From assembly GCA_037102815.1 (NCBI GenBank), contig BTPP01000004.1, forward strand, positions 4,836,001-4,900,000: 64,000 nucleotides of DNA, in the 5' to 3' direction. The DNA is from Neurospora intermedia. Lineage: Eukaryota; Ascomycota; Sordariomycetes; Sordariales; Sordariaceae. Positions 11,900 through 22,424 of this stretch are shown in pieces; position 1 is the first letter of the stretch; each line of letters starts with the position of its first letter. Made by a program: the position numbers and the translations under genes. The notes beneath the pieces are model-generated. The model was given only the letters and a program-made list of their open reading frames with translations, was not told where the DNA came from and searched no databases.

Positions 11900-12400
11900 T
11901 ATAAAAATTTAAGAGTTTTTTCCTTTATTTTGTATTTTATTTTCTTTTTCATTAAGTATTTCCGTAGGAAGTTATATTTTCCGTAATTTTCTATTAAAAT
12001 TTCTAAAATTCTACTTAGAAGTACGCCCAAATAGAAGTAAGCCTAGTACTAGTAGTACATAGGATAATATACTATACGTTACTTATAACTTCGATTAAAA
12101 TATTTTCTATTTCAATTAGGTAGGTACGTACGGTCGTATAAAGGTAACGGCAGCTATAGTTATATATAGTAAACGGCCCCGGTAGGTAGATACTCGTAGA
12201 GGAAGAGTCTTAGTATATATATACAATTTTTAAAAAAAATTAAAATTATCCAACTACTCTTACCCTCTCTCCTTCTTACCCTAGCAACCTTACTACTACC
12301 TACCCTATCCCTATAATATTCAATTCTACTACAGCTTTCGTTGTATAGCAATTTTATTAGACTAATCATTATTTATTAATTTACTTTATCTTATATTCGC
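11900..12400 (+). promoter_or_regulatory. Spacer between pol and ORF3 of TE3, possible internal promoter
   Basis: About 500 bp without a coding signal. It includes tatatatata at 12,213-12,223, then a pyrimidine-rich stretch (12,255-12,310) and AT-rich DNA leading into ORF3. A TATA-like box followed by a CT-rich tract resembles fungal promoters, so separate expression of ORF3 is possible. After RIP, however, TATA strings are common by chance. Confidence 0.25.
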
Positions 12401-14440
12401 TAATTACAACCTTAATATATTAAAATAGCCGATATTAATATAAAATCTCCGCCGCTAATTAATAATACGATTATTACCCTCAATAATTAGATTAACAATT
12501 CTAACTACGACGGTAGCCTACGGAATCTTACTATAGACCGGTAGCTCGCCCTATAATCGCTCGAATATAACCCCCGGTTCGGTATACTAACTAATATAGT
12601 AAAATGCCTTAACTATTATACTATTAATAATATTCCTAATAAAATTATTAGTTTAGGAATTAATAGTATATATATTGTACTACCTAACTTTATAACCGAC
12701 CTTATTAAATAAATAAATATAATCCTACTCAAACAATTCTTTAATTACGTCCGTTATAAATATATTATTAATACGTTCAATAATCTCGGTTAAAACTATA
12801 CTCCCTATAATCCGCTTATTCGCTTCCCTAAGTCTTTCAATACTACCTAGGGCGTTCTAGTATATAACCCTAAAAAAACGGATAATAGTAAACGTATAGT
12901 ACCAATTTTAACCGCTAATTATCTTTTCGTACTATATAAAAATAAATTATACTCCGTTTTATATAGTACTATCGATCGTACAAATAAATTAATCGATTTA
13001 AATACAGCAATTTTATATTCCCTCAAGGGCAATTTTACCTACCTTATACCCGTACTCTTATTAAATAAACTACCTAAGGACTTAATTCCTAGTAATTACT
13101 ATAGACCTTAGTAGGAATAAATATTTAACGCTATTACTAATTTTAATAATACCCAAATTTAGGAATCGTATTCTAACGGAAAATTCAACCTAATTTATAT
13201 AATAGTAATTAAATTCGGCAATACTATCTTCGGAAGAAGATATATAAAAGAATTTATTACCGCTAGCGAACGCCTTTAAACGTACTTCCTACCGGCTTTC
13301 TATACAATTTACCTTAACAACTATATTATTAAAAGTAGCGACTTCAACTTCTCTAAAATTTAAAAGTATAAGGAAATCGCTTAATTGACTAGTAAGGCTC
13401 GTAAAGTTTTATAACTAGTAACTAGACCGGCTTTTATTCTATTTTATATTAAAACTCCAACCGCTAAAATAACCCCGAGAAAGGTACATAAAATTCTAAC
13501 CCGAATTATATAATCCTACTCGGCTACTATTAATAAAAGTAATAATAAAGGAAAAATATATCCGACCCTTATTAATACCTTTACTAACTATAATAAAAAT
13601 TATATTAATTTTAGTATTGAAATCGATTAAAAACTACGTACGGAAATTAAGAAGATCGTTAAAGTATATATAGAGAATAAAAAGGAATATAAGAAATAGT
13701 TCGCTAATAATTATTCTTTCTTATAATATAAATTAATTTGTAATATTAAAGCAATTCTTAACCTTACTTTTAATAAGAGATATAATAGTAATACTAATTT
13801 TACTAATCGTATCCCCTCGAAGGTAACGTTATTCGTTATCCAATACTTTAATTACAATACTAGACTTCCTAAATAAATTAGTAATTTATTAAATAGATTT
13901 AATTATTTTTATTATACCTAAGTAGCACCTGTTAAATCGGCTTTAAATAAACTTCCTATAATTAAAAAGGTAATTAATTGTACTATCGAGGTTAGTAGAA
14001 AATTTACAATACTTATTAATTTTATTTTTTACAAAAAGATTAAAGGAATATTAGCAAATACTTCGGAAAAATAAACTATAGTATTAATAGCTTCTAATAA
14101 ATATTAGAAAAGAATTATATAAATAATATAGGTAGAATTAACATCCCTTCGTATTAAATTTAGAAAAATGTAAAAGCTTTATATCCAACGCTATTCTACT
14201 ACCTTATTTACTAATAGAACTCATATACCTAATACTCTTCCTAGTATTACTACTCCTTATAGTATTTATTCCAATAACCTTTCGCTTTAACCTATACCCG
14301 GCTTAATTAAATTATCCAACAAACTTTATACTATATTAATTCGCTCGGACTCTTACTTCAATACTTTATTTTCTACCTACTCTCTTCGCTATAATTACCT
14401 TCCTACCGACTAAGAGTAAAAGGATTCTCTATTAGGATAT
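12400..14440 (+). pseudogene. ORF3 of TE3: extra ~680-codon frame of unknown function
   Basis: One plus-strand frame can be read for about 2 kb, interrupted only by TAA/TAG, as in the flanking pol genes. Readable runs include ADINIKSPPLINNTIITL (from about 12,428), SLEYNPRFGILTNIVKCL (about 12,564-12,610), PYNPLIRFPKSFNTT (12,802-12,850), YNPKKTDNSKRIVPILTANY (12,865-12,922) and YSTIDRTNKLIDLNTAILYS (12,961-13,020). The last third is Ser/Thr/Asn-rich. I find no RT, integrase, protease, zinc-knuckle or clear membrane segment, and I do not recognise the family. It sits where env-like or accessory ORFs lie in some Ty3 elements. It could also be a captured host fragment. Confidence 0.5.
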
Positions 14441-14711
14441 AAATAGTCCTATTAAAATATATATTATATAAACGAGAATAATAAAATAAAGGAGGATAAA
14501 TTTAATAATTATTTACCTTATTATAGATATAATTACTAAGGGATCGGTACTAAATTATTGAACTATATATTCTATTCGGGTAGGCGTACGTTTTTATATT
14601 TGTTAGCTAATTTAAATATAGGCGAATAAATAGAGACTTTAATGGATAACTAGATTTTTCATATATATAGTTAAATTTAATAATATTACATAGATAGCGA
14701 ATACTCTTCTC
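14441..14711 (+). other. 3' non-coding region of TE3
   Basis: AT-rich sequence between ORF3 and the polypurine tract. I see no further domain or repeat in it. Confidence 0.4.
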
Positions 14712-14729
14712 CTTTTATTGAAGGGGAAA
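14712..14729 (+). other. Polypurine tract of TE3
   Basis: ttttattgaaggggaaa directly before the 3' LTR: a U-rich lead followed by a purine run, the usual primer site for plus-strand DNA synthesis. It confirms the plus orientation of TE3. Confidence 0.75.
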
Positions 14730-15068
14730 TATTATAGGGTATTCTTAGTAAATATTTAAATATTCTATCTTATTATAGCAATTACTCGTTAAAACGTATA
14801 ATTTATTATATAAAAATATTCGTCCTATTAACCTTTATTAAGGTTAACGGATTATTAATTTATATTATACCAACCTTATATCTATCTTACTCATACTCAA
14901 TAAAGTCGTATACGAAGTTCTAAGTTAAGGTTCGTAATAAATTTTATCTTTAGTTTCCTTTAATAAGACTATCGTCAATCGTTATATATTATTACTTTAT
15001 TTAGTAACCAATTATTTACTCTATTATTCTCTATTATTATTACTTGTAAAGTACATCATCGTATAACA
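14730..15068 (+). repeat. 3' LTR of TE3 (339 bp)
   Basis: Same length as the 5' LTR; starts TATTATAGGGT and ends TAACA. It differs from the 5' copy mostly by extra G-to-A and C-to-T changes. It is followed by ATTTT, the second copy of the target duplication, and then by the interrupted TE2 frame. Confidence 0.9.
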
Positions 15069-15640
15069 ATTTTATTAGCGCTTTATAATATTATATTCCA
15101 AAGTAACTACACTCTTAATAGAGTTACTAAAGGGTAATAAACGGAAGCTATTCGAACTTATAAAAAAAGCGAGGGAAGCGTTCGCAAAATTTAAAAAACT
15201 ATTCTAGGAAGTTCCTATATTACACTACTTCGACCCAACGTTATAAATCTAAATAAAAATAAATATATTAAACTTCGTAATTAGGGCAATTCTTATATAA
15301 TTATATAATAATAAATAGTACCTAATAATTTTCTTTTCGAAGAAAAAGTCGCTAGAAGAAATAAAATATAAGGTCGGGGATAGAGAATTATTAATAATCG
15401 TAAGAGTATTAAAAGTATAGAAATAATATTTATTATATATAAATAAACCGTTTTTAATAATTATAAATTATTTAAACTTATAGTATTTTTAAAATAAGGA
15501 GCGGGTTAACGCAAGGTAAAATCGGTAGGCGTTAGAATTAGTAGTATATAATTTCGGGATTAAATATTAATTAGGAAAGTTAAATCCAGTAAATAAATTA
15601 TTAAAAAAACTATAATTACAAAAAGAAGAATTAGAAATAG
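15069..15640 (+). pseudogene. RNase H relic of TE2 (pol resumes after TE3)
   Basis: Continues the TE2 pol frame: LLKGNKRKLFELIKKAREAF (about 15,127-15,186; the family has F-x-W-T-x-E-A-x-x-A-F), VPILHYFDPTL (15,212-15,244), then the KINILNFVIRAIL stretch (family ETDAS-x-F-A-x-G-A-I-L, 15,255-15,295), KVGDRELLIIVRVLK (15,370-15,417, catalytic Glu kept) and LIIINYLNLQYF (family LTDH-x-N-L-x-Y-F, 15,450-15,490). It ends at GKLNPVNKLLKK (15,578-15,612). Catalytic Asp residues are replaced. Confidence 0.85.
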
Positions 15641-16210
15641 GGGGCGACTACCTATTAATAAAAATTATTAAAGGAAGCGAAGAAAAGGGCTAGGCGATAA
15701 AGGAAAATTGGGTATTAAAAATATTAGTAAGACGGGTAATTTTAATCGGAAAGGAGGCTTAAAAGATAATAGCGGAAGAGAAGGAATAGTAATAAGATAT
15801 AAATAAAACGGAAAAAGGTTGGGCATTAAAGGACGAAGGAATTAAATTATAAAAAAAAAAGTAAAATTCAAAGGAGGATAGCGAAGTAAATAGGGAGGAG
15901 AGAAAGTAAAAGGAGGTTAAAAATAATAGTAGAGAGGACGGAATAGTGAAAAAGAAGATAAAATTCGTAAATAAAACTACTATTAAATTAGGGGGGGAGA
16001 ATAAAAGTATTATAGTAGGGAATATAGGCGGATATATAATAATAGCGAGGGTACGGAAGGATAAAGAATAATTACTACTATTAAAATAATAATTATTAGA
16101 AGTATAGAAGGAAGACCTATTTATTATTAAAAAAGCGTAAAAGAATAGTAAAGGGAGGAGACGGGCGAAGAATTAGAAGATAAGGGAAAATAGAACTCTA
16201 TAGTATTAAT
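15641..16210 (+). other. RNase H-integrase linker of TE2
   Basis: Purine-rich, Lys/Glu-rich reading frame (runs of aag, gaa, gga) joining RNase H to the integrase. The same region is pyrimidine-rich in inverted TE4 (24,385-24,990). Its length, about 190 codons, is larger than the usual tether between these domains; it may include a low-complexity insertion. Confidence 0.5.
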
Positions 16211-17300
16211 ATTAGGTCTATATTCTAGAACATATACGGGCCGAACTATTCTATACTTATTATAATATAGCGACGGCCGGATACCCGGGCTAGAGGAAAA
16301 TATTAAAACGTATTAATTAATTCTATTATTAACCTACTATTACAATTAACGTTAAAGTATACGTCTACGAATACCTAATATACTAAAAGGTTAAACCCTA
16401 CAATTATTAATTATATAAATTATTAAGGTCGCTACTTATCCTTATTATTCCCTAGTAAAATATTTCGTACAATTTTATTATTAGGTTATTAAAATTATTC
16501 AACCCCGTATTTAATCGGACTTACAATATAATCTTTATTATTATCAATTATTTTACTAAATATACTTTATATATCCCTATATAGAAAATAATCAACGCCT
16601 AACAATTTGTATTCTTCTTCTAACAATATATCTTTTAGTAATTTAACCTCCCGAATTCTATTATATTAAATAGAGGTAGCCTTTTTATAAATTAATTTTA
16701 GAAAATTTATTACAAATTCTTAGATATTTATAAATATTTTAATATAATTTAGTACCCCTAAACGGACGGATAAATAAAGAAGTAGAATTAGAATTTAGAA
16801 TTATACCTTCGGATTTTTTATAATATAAAATAGGTCGATTAGGCCGAAAAAATTACATTTACATAATAGATATATAATAATTATTTTTATACTACTATTA
16901 GAAAATCCCCTTCGGGGCTATTCTTCGAGTATTATTTTTAGGGATTAGCGGATTTAGAGCAAGGGCGAAGGACGGTCCTTCTTATAGTAATTACCGACCG
17001 GATTAACAAATTACTTCGTAGGTAATTAAAAATTGTAGTAGCTTTAGAGGTTATTAATTAAAGGTATACAAAATAGTATAATAAAGCTCGGAAATTAAAG
17101 GAATTCAACGTTGGGAATTAAGTTCTATTTAATACGAAGTATATTAAATAATACTACTTAAGTACTAAGTTAATAAATAAATTTTTAGGACCCTTCTAAA
17201 TTATTAAAATTATTAGGGAAAAGAAGATAACCTACCGATTTATACTCTCCATACATTACTATATTTACTTAATATTCTCTATTACTTTACTAAAGCCGTA
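16211..17300 (+). pseudogene. Integrase relic of TE2
   Basis: Readable blocks: YYWPTI-like (near 16,330), NRTYNIIFIIINYFTKYTLYIP (core 16,515-16,580; first Asp now Asn in the VDRFTK region), PNSIILNRGSLFINYF (16,652-16,700; SDRGS now LNRGS), YP*TDG*IKKQN with LELYLR (16,752-16,815; family HPQTDGQTER and E-YLR), then the IRKSPFGAIL stretch near 16,890-16,920 (family T-PF-x-x-x-YG). The C-terminal part runs to TKAVLQKSYYGG (17,290-17,325) in place of the HPVFHVSLL-like joint. TAG/TAA stops throughout. Confidence 0.85.
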
Positions 17301-17369
17301 CTATAAAAATCCTACTACGGCGGCACTGCGAAGGGAAATTATAAATATCAAAGAGGATAATATTTAGTA

Positions 17370-17540
17370 TAAAATCGAGGCGATTATAAAATATTATAGA
17401 TCCGGCCGCTAACGTTAATTCTAAGTTAAATAGAAGGGGTATTTGGACGATAAGAATTCATAGGTTTTATAGGAAGATATAAATTATTTAAACCTTCTTA
17501 AGGAATACAAAGTTAAAAAGATATAGCGGTAGTATATTAG
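17370..17540 (+). pseudogene. Chromodomain relic of TE2
   Basis: Reads EAIIKYYRSGR, then KGYLDDKNSQVL and EDINYLNLLKEYK (about 17,376-17,512), matching E-x-I-L-D-x-R, W-K-G-Y-x-D-x-x-N-x-W and the closing helix. Trp codons are TAG. The same module is readable on the minus strand of TE4 near 23,060-23,225. It is the targeting tail of chromoviral integrase. Confidence 0.75.
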
Positions 17541-17589
17541 CAGTAGGCCGACTATTAAATTAATAAGAATTAACTAAGTAGAGGTAGGA

Positions 17590-17990
17590 GAATAATAATT
17601 ATTAAGAAACGCAAAGTAGAAACGTAAAATATAAATATAAAATATAAGACGTAAACGTAAGACGTAAATATAAAATATAAGATATAAATATAAAATATAA
17701 ATGTAGGACGAAGATATAAGGCGTAAAGTAGAGGTATAAAGTAGAAATGTAAAAATAAAAATATAAAGTAGAAATATAAAATATAGATATAAACTATAAA
17801 TGTAAGATATAGACGTAAAATACGAAGTAGAAATATAAAATAATAATATAAAAATAGAAATATAGAGTAAAAATACAAAGCGGAGATATAAAGTAGAAAT
17901 ATAAAGTAGAAATACAAAATATAAATATAAAATATAAATATAAAATATAAAATGTAAATGTAAAATATAAATATAAAATGTAGAGTAGAG
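17590..17990 (+). repeat. Purine-strand minisatellite, 3' region of TE2
   Basis: About 400 bp of variants of a six-base theme (tataaa, cgtaaa, tgtaaa) alternating with aaata. It lies straight after the chromodomain. An inverted counterpart is at 22,615-22,985 in TE4, so it belongs to the element. The long open frame on the opposite strand (17,570-17,917) is a by-product of the repeat, not a gene. Confidence 0.8.
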
Positions 17991-18099
17991 ACGTTAGACG
18001 GAATAAGAAAATAGGAAGGGAAGATAGTTTAGATTTATTATAGAAAATTAATAAGGCATTAGAAAGAGTATAACCCGTATTATTTATTATTATTCTAAA

Positions 18100-18182
18100 C
18101 GAAAAAATCCCCAGTAATATCCGTTATTATTAATATAGGATTAGAACTTATAATTTTAAAAGGAATATTCCTACGTATTATT
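18100..18182 (-). ncRNA. tRNA-like module in TE2 3' region (more decayed copy)
   Basis: Inverted homologue of the better-preserved module at 22,425-22,497. On the minus strand it keeps ACGTAGGA...TTCCT and AAGTTCTAATCC, a decayed T-arm/B-box, and the same flanking acceptor-like ATTAATA repeats. In TE2 it is antisense to the coding genes, as the other copy is in TE4. See that entry for the arms. Confidence 0.3.
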
Positions 18183-18189
18183 ACGTTTA

Positions 18190-18752
18190 TTAATAACGTT
18201 CGTAAATATTGTTTTATATTATCTATTTATAATTTTTCTATATAAATTCTAATAATTCGTTTAACTTTCTATTTAGTAATACTAACCTCCTATTAATTAA
18301 TTAACATTAGGGATTATAATTATAATTAGGGGAGGGGGGGACCTAAATAAGAGTATTCAGTGTAGAAATATTTATAGGAGAATTAGCGGAGGCTATTGGA
18401 TCGATATTAATATTAATATTACTAATGCTATAGTAATTTAGTTTTAAATAACCTTTACGAATAAAGTTAGAAGTGTAAAATATTTTAAATAATATTGTAG
18501 GGAGACTATTATTAATTAGGTGCGCCTATATAGCCGTTTAAAATATTACTACGGAACGTTGTAATTACTATAGGAGGGGGGTAGGCAGGGGGTTATTAGT
18601 ATCGGTAAAGTATATAATTTTAATTACTATATTCTATATAATATTCTATAAATTACAAATATTATAAAGGACTTTAAATATATAGCGGCGTAGCGATAGC
18701 GAATATTGCGATGTTTCGTTGAATTTTGGAAGAAAAAGATATTAATGAAGTG
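18190..18752 (+). other. 3' non-coding DNA of TE2, left of the A tract
   Basis: No coding signal. It is an inverted copy of 21,870-22,420. A conserved stretch at about 18,640-18,750 lies directly next to the poly(A). Confidence 0.6.

Positions 18753-18802
<50 letters not shown>
18753..18802 (+). repeat. Poly(A) tract, 50 bp
   Basis: Uninterrupted A run within the TE2 3' region; the inverted TE4 copy has 83 T at 21,787-21,869. The unequal lengths show slippage after the copies separated. Phe-rich frames across it are artefacts. Confidence 0.9.
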
Positions 18803-18804
<2 letters not shown>

Positions 18805-19910
18805 AAACGTACCTTTGGTTTAGTAAGTATTCTAGCCAATCTTTTCAAGAACTTCGCGCAAATTTAGGGCTAGGGTATTTACAAATATTTAGGTAAGAGT
18901 AATATTATATTTTAAATAAATAAAGGGACGGATATTATTAAAAAATAAAAAAGAAAATAGTCGAACGAAGGTTAATAGTAGGTATAAAGCGAGAGGAAAG
19001 GGAGGACGGAGTAGAAAAAGGAAAATAGAGAAGGGAAATAAATATATTAATTAAACGCTTTAAGGAAACGGAGGTTAATATATAAATATATAATAGTAAA
19101 ATGTATATCCGTAGGGGGGGCGGACGCGGGCGAAGGGGGGGCGGATATAATAGTAAAAGTAAAGATAGGAAAAAGAAGAAGAGGAGAAGTAAAGAAAGTA
19201 GGCGGAAAGGACGTTATATAAATAAAGGAGGAGGTCTTTATACGAATATAAATTGAGGTAAGTAAATATAATTTTAGGTAGGCGAATATAAAATAATATA
19301 AGGTAGAAGAACCGTTAGGTAATTATATAAGTAATAAGAAAGAATAAATAGAAAGATAAAATAAGAGCGATAATTAGGAGGGGAAGGACGGAATAATTAA
19401 GTAGTAGGGCGGTTATAAAAAGATAGGAGAGAAGGACGAAAGTAGGAAAGTATATAATTTAAATTATAGTAGGGTAAACGAGGATAGCGGTTAGGAATTA
19501 TATTATTAGGATAAAAGAATAATATAGAAGAGGAGGCGAAAATAATAAAAAAATAATTAGGAAAGTATAATATAAGCGAAGGGGCTTATAGTAAAAATAA
19601 TATTTAAAATTATAAGAAGCGAAAGAAGGAAACGAAAGTCCTAAGGACGGAATTTATAGGGAAGGGGATTATATTTAAATATTACAGTAGACTATAGTAA
19701 ATATAAATTATAGAAAGTATTATATAAATAGAACTCTGAAAATAAATTATAATAATATTCTTAAAGTACGTAAAAAGTTTAGCGAAAAATATTTTAAAGT
19801 TTAATTATATAAATATCCTATAATAAATATAAATAATAGAAGGTATTTAATGAAAGTATTAAATTGTATAACGGACGCTAATAATTAAAAGTATTTTATA
19901 AAAGGAATGA
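18803..19910 (+). other. Purine-rich 3' non-coding DNA of TE2
   Basis: Strongly purine-biased top strand (ga/aag/agg runs) with a G-rich spot at 19,114-19,143. Positions 18,803-19,330 are present inverted in TE4 (21,241-21,786); the rest is only in TE2 here. No protein domain seen. Confidence 0.5.
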
Positions 19911-19917
19911 AAGGGCA

Positions 19918-20175
19918 TTAATATTTTAAAAGGCTTATTAATACTTTTAAATTTAGTATAGTGCCCGTCGTTAAATAAAACGATACTCGTTACCTTATAC
20001 ATTTACTAAATACTAGTCTTAGTAATAGTCGGGAATCCGGCCGTATATAGGCATCCTAAAATATTCGTTAATATTTATAAATTTAATATAGTACCTATTA
20101 TTAGGCAAACCGATGCTTACTACTTCGTACGCTTATTAAGCGCTAATTTGGGTAACAGTCGGGAATCCGGCTAAC
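19918..20175 (+). repeat. Two-copy direct repeat, unit about 105 bp
   Basis: 19,918-20,043 and 20,068-20,172 share the start ttaatacttttaaattta/ttaatatttataaattta and the same end agtcgggaatccggc. It lies just upstream of the 59-bp repeat array. Confidence 0.7.
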
Positions 20176-20214
20176 TCTTTATATTAAATACTAGTTTCGT
20201 ACTTATATTTAGAA

Positions 20215-20695
20215 TTTAGGGGAACGGATATTACAATACTAATATTCTAGCGGACGGTTCGCTATATTAGGAATTTATAAAAATAAATATTATAATACCG
20301 ATATTTTAGCGGACAGTTCGCTATATTAGGAATTTATAAAAATAAATATTATAATACTAATATTCTAACGGACGGCTCGCTATATTTAGAGCTTATAAAA
20401 ATAAATATCCTAATACTAATATTCTAATAGGCGGCTCGCCGCCTTTAAAACTTACGAAAATAAATATTACAATACCAATATTCTAATAAGCGGCTTCGGG
20501 TCTATATTTAAAATTCGCGAAAATAAATATTATAATACTAATATTCTAATAAACGGTTTTAGGCCCGTAATTAGAATTTATAAGAATAGATATTACAATA
20601 CCGACCTTCTAGCGGGCGGTTTTGTATTTATATTAGGAATTCGTAGGAATAGATATTATTATACTAATATCCTAACGGGCGGTTCGTAAATAGAA
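20215..20695 (+). repeat. 59-bp tandem repeat array, about 8 units
   Basis: Each unit contains aaataaatatta, then aatac(t/c)aatattcta, then gcgg(a/c)ggttcg and a variable AT part ending gaatttat. Units vary by substitutions, many not of RIP type, around a conserved GCGG-CGG-TTCG core. It lies ~190 bp before the polypurine tract. No spacers of equal length with unique sequence exist, so it is not a CRISPR. Confidence 0.8.
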
Positions 20696-20885
20696 GAGCG
20701 GCTATAATATCCGGGATATAACGTCGGCGGCTATTACGAACAATAATTCGCTAAACCAGTAAACGAGGACAATAATATAACCCGATAACGTAGCCCGATA
20801 ATACTATAATAGTACAATACTAATACCCTCCGCTACTTAACCGGAATCTATTATAAATTATAAAAGTTCCGAAAATAGAACCTAT

Positions 20886-20898
20886 AAGGGGGGGGGTT
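20886..20898 (+). other. Polypurine tract of TE2
   Basis: aa followed by a run of G up to 20,895, then tta, directly before the LTR. It fixes the plus orientation of TE2. Confidence 0.7.
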
Positions 20899-21240
20899 AT
20901 ATTAAGAGGCTAAGAGCCTATATTTAAAAGTATTCCAACGGCGGCTACTCCGCTCTATCGGCCGAAGCGGTAAATTAATAATAGTAGCGCCTATATTAGG
21001 TTAAATTCGTAGGAAGGATAATCCAATACTATATTGGGGCGCTAGACGAATATAAGACTCTATAACGCTCCTTAGCGGATAGATAGAGTTTATATAAGGT
21101 ATAAAAGAGGTTCAATATAACATAACTTATTATAATCGGTAACTATTAATACATCTCTAAATTAACCCCTAACTTACCGTCCCCTACGTATAGCTACGAC
21201 CGTAGTCACCTCAGCCTACCCTCCGCCTACGTTCCTAACA
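20899..21240 (+). repeat. 3' LTR of TE2 (342 bp)
   Basis: Starts TATTAAGAGGC and ends CCTAACA. It is the reverse complement of the LTRs at 1676-2015 and 28,615-28,954, with a shared GC-rich core. It is joined directly at 21,240/21,241 to the broken 3' end of TE4. Confidence 0.9.
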
Positions 21241-21784
21241 TTTACTCCTTTTTACTATTTATATAATTATTTAACGGTTCTTCTACCCTACGTTATTTTA
21301 TATTTATTTATTTAAAATTATATTTATTTACTTTAATTTATACTTATATAAAAACTTCCTCCCTTATTTATATAACGTCCCTTCTACCTACCTTCTTTGC
21401 TTCTCCTCTTCTTCTTCTTCCTATCCTTACCTTTATTATTATATCCGTCCCCCCTTCGCCCGCGCCCGCCCCCTCCGTAAATATACGCTTCGCTACTATA
21501 TATTTATATATTAACCCCCGCTTCCCTAAAACGCCTAATTAGTACGTTTATTTCCCTTCTTTATTTTTTTTTTTCTACTCCGTCCTCCCTTTCCTCTCGC
21601 CTTATACCTATTACTAATTTTCGCTCGGCTATTCTCTTTCCCGTTTTTTAATAATATCTATCCCTTTATTTATTTAGGATATAATATTATTTTCGCCCAA
21701 ACGTTCGTAAATATTCCTGCTCTAAATTTGCGCGAAGCTCTTAAAAAGATTGGTTAGAATATTTGCCAAACTAAAGGTACGTTT

Positions 21785-21786
<2 letters not shown>
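21241..21786 (-). other. 3' non-coding DNA of TE4
   Basis: Reverse complement of 18,803-19,330 of TE2. It is pyrimidine-rich on the plus strand and includes a GC-rich spot at 21,450-21,480. No coding signal. Confidence 0.6.

Positions 21787-21869
<83 letters not shown>
21787..21869 (+). repeat. Poly(T) tract, 83 bp
   Basis: Uninterrupted T run, the inverted partner of the A tract at 18,753-18,802. Confidence 0.9.
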
Positions 21870-22424
21870 CACTTCGCTAATATCTTTTTCTTCCAGAATT
21901 CAACGAAACATTACAATATTCGCTATCGCAGCGCCGCTACATACTCGAAATCCCTTATAATATTTACAATTTATAGAATATTATATAGAATATAGCGGTT
22001 GAGATTATACGCCTTACTAATACCGATAGCCCCCTACCTACCCCCCTCCTATAGTAATTATAATATTCTATAATAGCGTTTTAAATAGCTATATAAATAC
22101 GCTTAATTAATAATAATCTTCTTATAATATTACTTAAGATACTTTACACTTCCAACTTTATTTATAAAGGCTATTCGAAATTAGGCTACTATAATATTAG
22201 TAATATTAATACTAATATCGATCTAATAACCCTTATTAACTTTCCTATAAATATTTCTACGCCGAATATTCCTATTTATATCCCCCCCTCCCCCAATTAT
22301 AATTATAATCCTTAATATTAATCAATTAATAGGAGGTTAGTATTATTAAATAGAAAATTAGACGAATTATTAAAATTCGTACGGAAGGACTATAAATAGA
22401 TAGTATAAAATAATATTTATAAAC

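Larger units (their letters stand above)
3822..15068 (+). mobile_element. TE3: full-length 11.2 kb gypsy chromovirus with extra ORF, nested in TE2
   Basis: Bounded by two 339-bp direct LTRs (3822-4160 and 14,730-15,068) and an ATTTT target-site duplication (3817-3821 and 15,069-15,073). The TE2 reading frame (FLGFIGF...RFI in the family) resumes exactly after the second copy. Internal order: PBS, 1.7 kb leader, gag, protease-like region, RT, RNase H, integrase, chromodomain, a ~300 bp spacer, ORF3, polypurine tract. The length is well above the 5-7 kb usual for fungal Ty3 elements; the extra size comes from the leader and ORF3. Confidence 0.9.
2016..21240 (+). mobile_element. TE2: gypsy chromovirus, internally deleted and split by TE3
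   Basis: Order on the plus strand: truncated 5' LTR, gag relic, reverse transcriptase (cut by TE3 at 3822-15,068), RNase H, linker, integrase, chromodomain, a 3.3 kb 3' non-coding region with satellites, polypurine tract, 3' LTR. Without TE3 it is about 8 kb. Compared with TE4 it lacks about 1.4 kb between gag and RT. Its 5' LTR starts inside the repeat and abuts TE1 head-to-head. All coding parts are full of stops of RIP type. Confidence 0.85.

Noticed and set aside
12160-12369. 69-codon minus-strand open frame in TE3
   Set aside because: Antisense to the element, short, no domain, in the spacer before ORF3.
17570-17917. 115-codon Tyr/Phe/Ile frame on the minus strand
   Set aside because: It lies entirely in a minisatellite lacking TAA/TAG/TGA on that strand by composition.
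18627-18848. Phe-rich open frame
   Set aside because: It is produced by the poly(A)/poly(T) tract; the same holds for 21,750-21,995.
20215-20695. Regular repeats considered as a CRISPR array
   Set aside because: Units are head-to-tail without unique spacers, lie inside a eukaryotic retrotransposon, and no cas-like genes are present.
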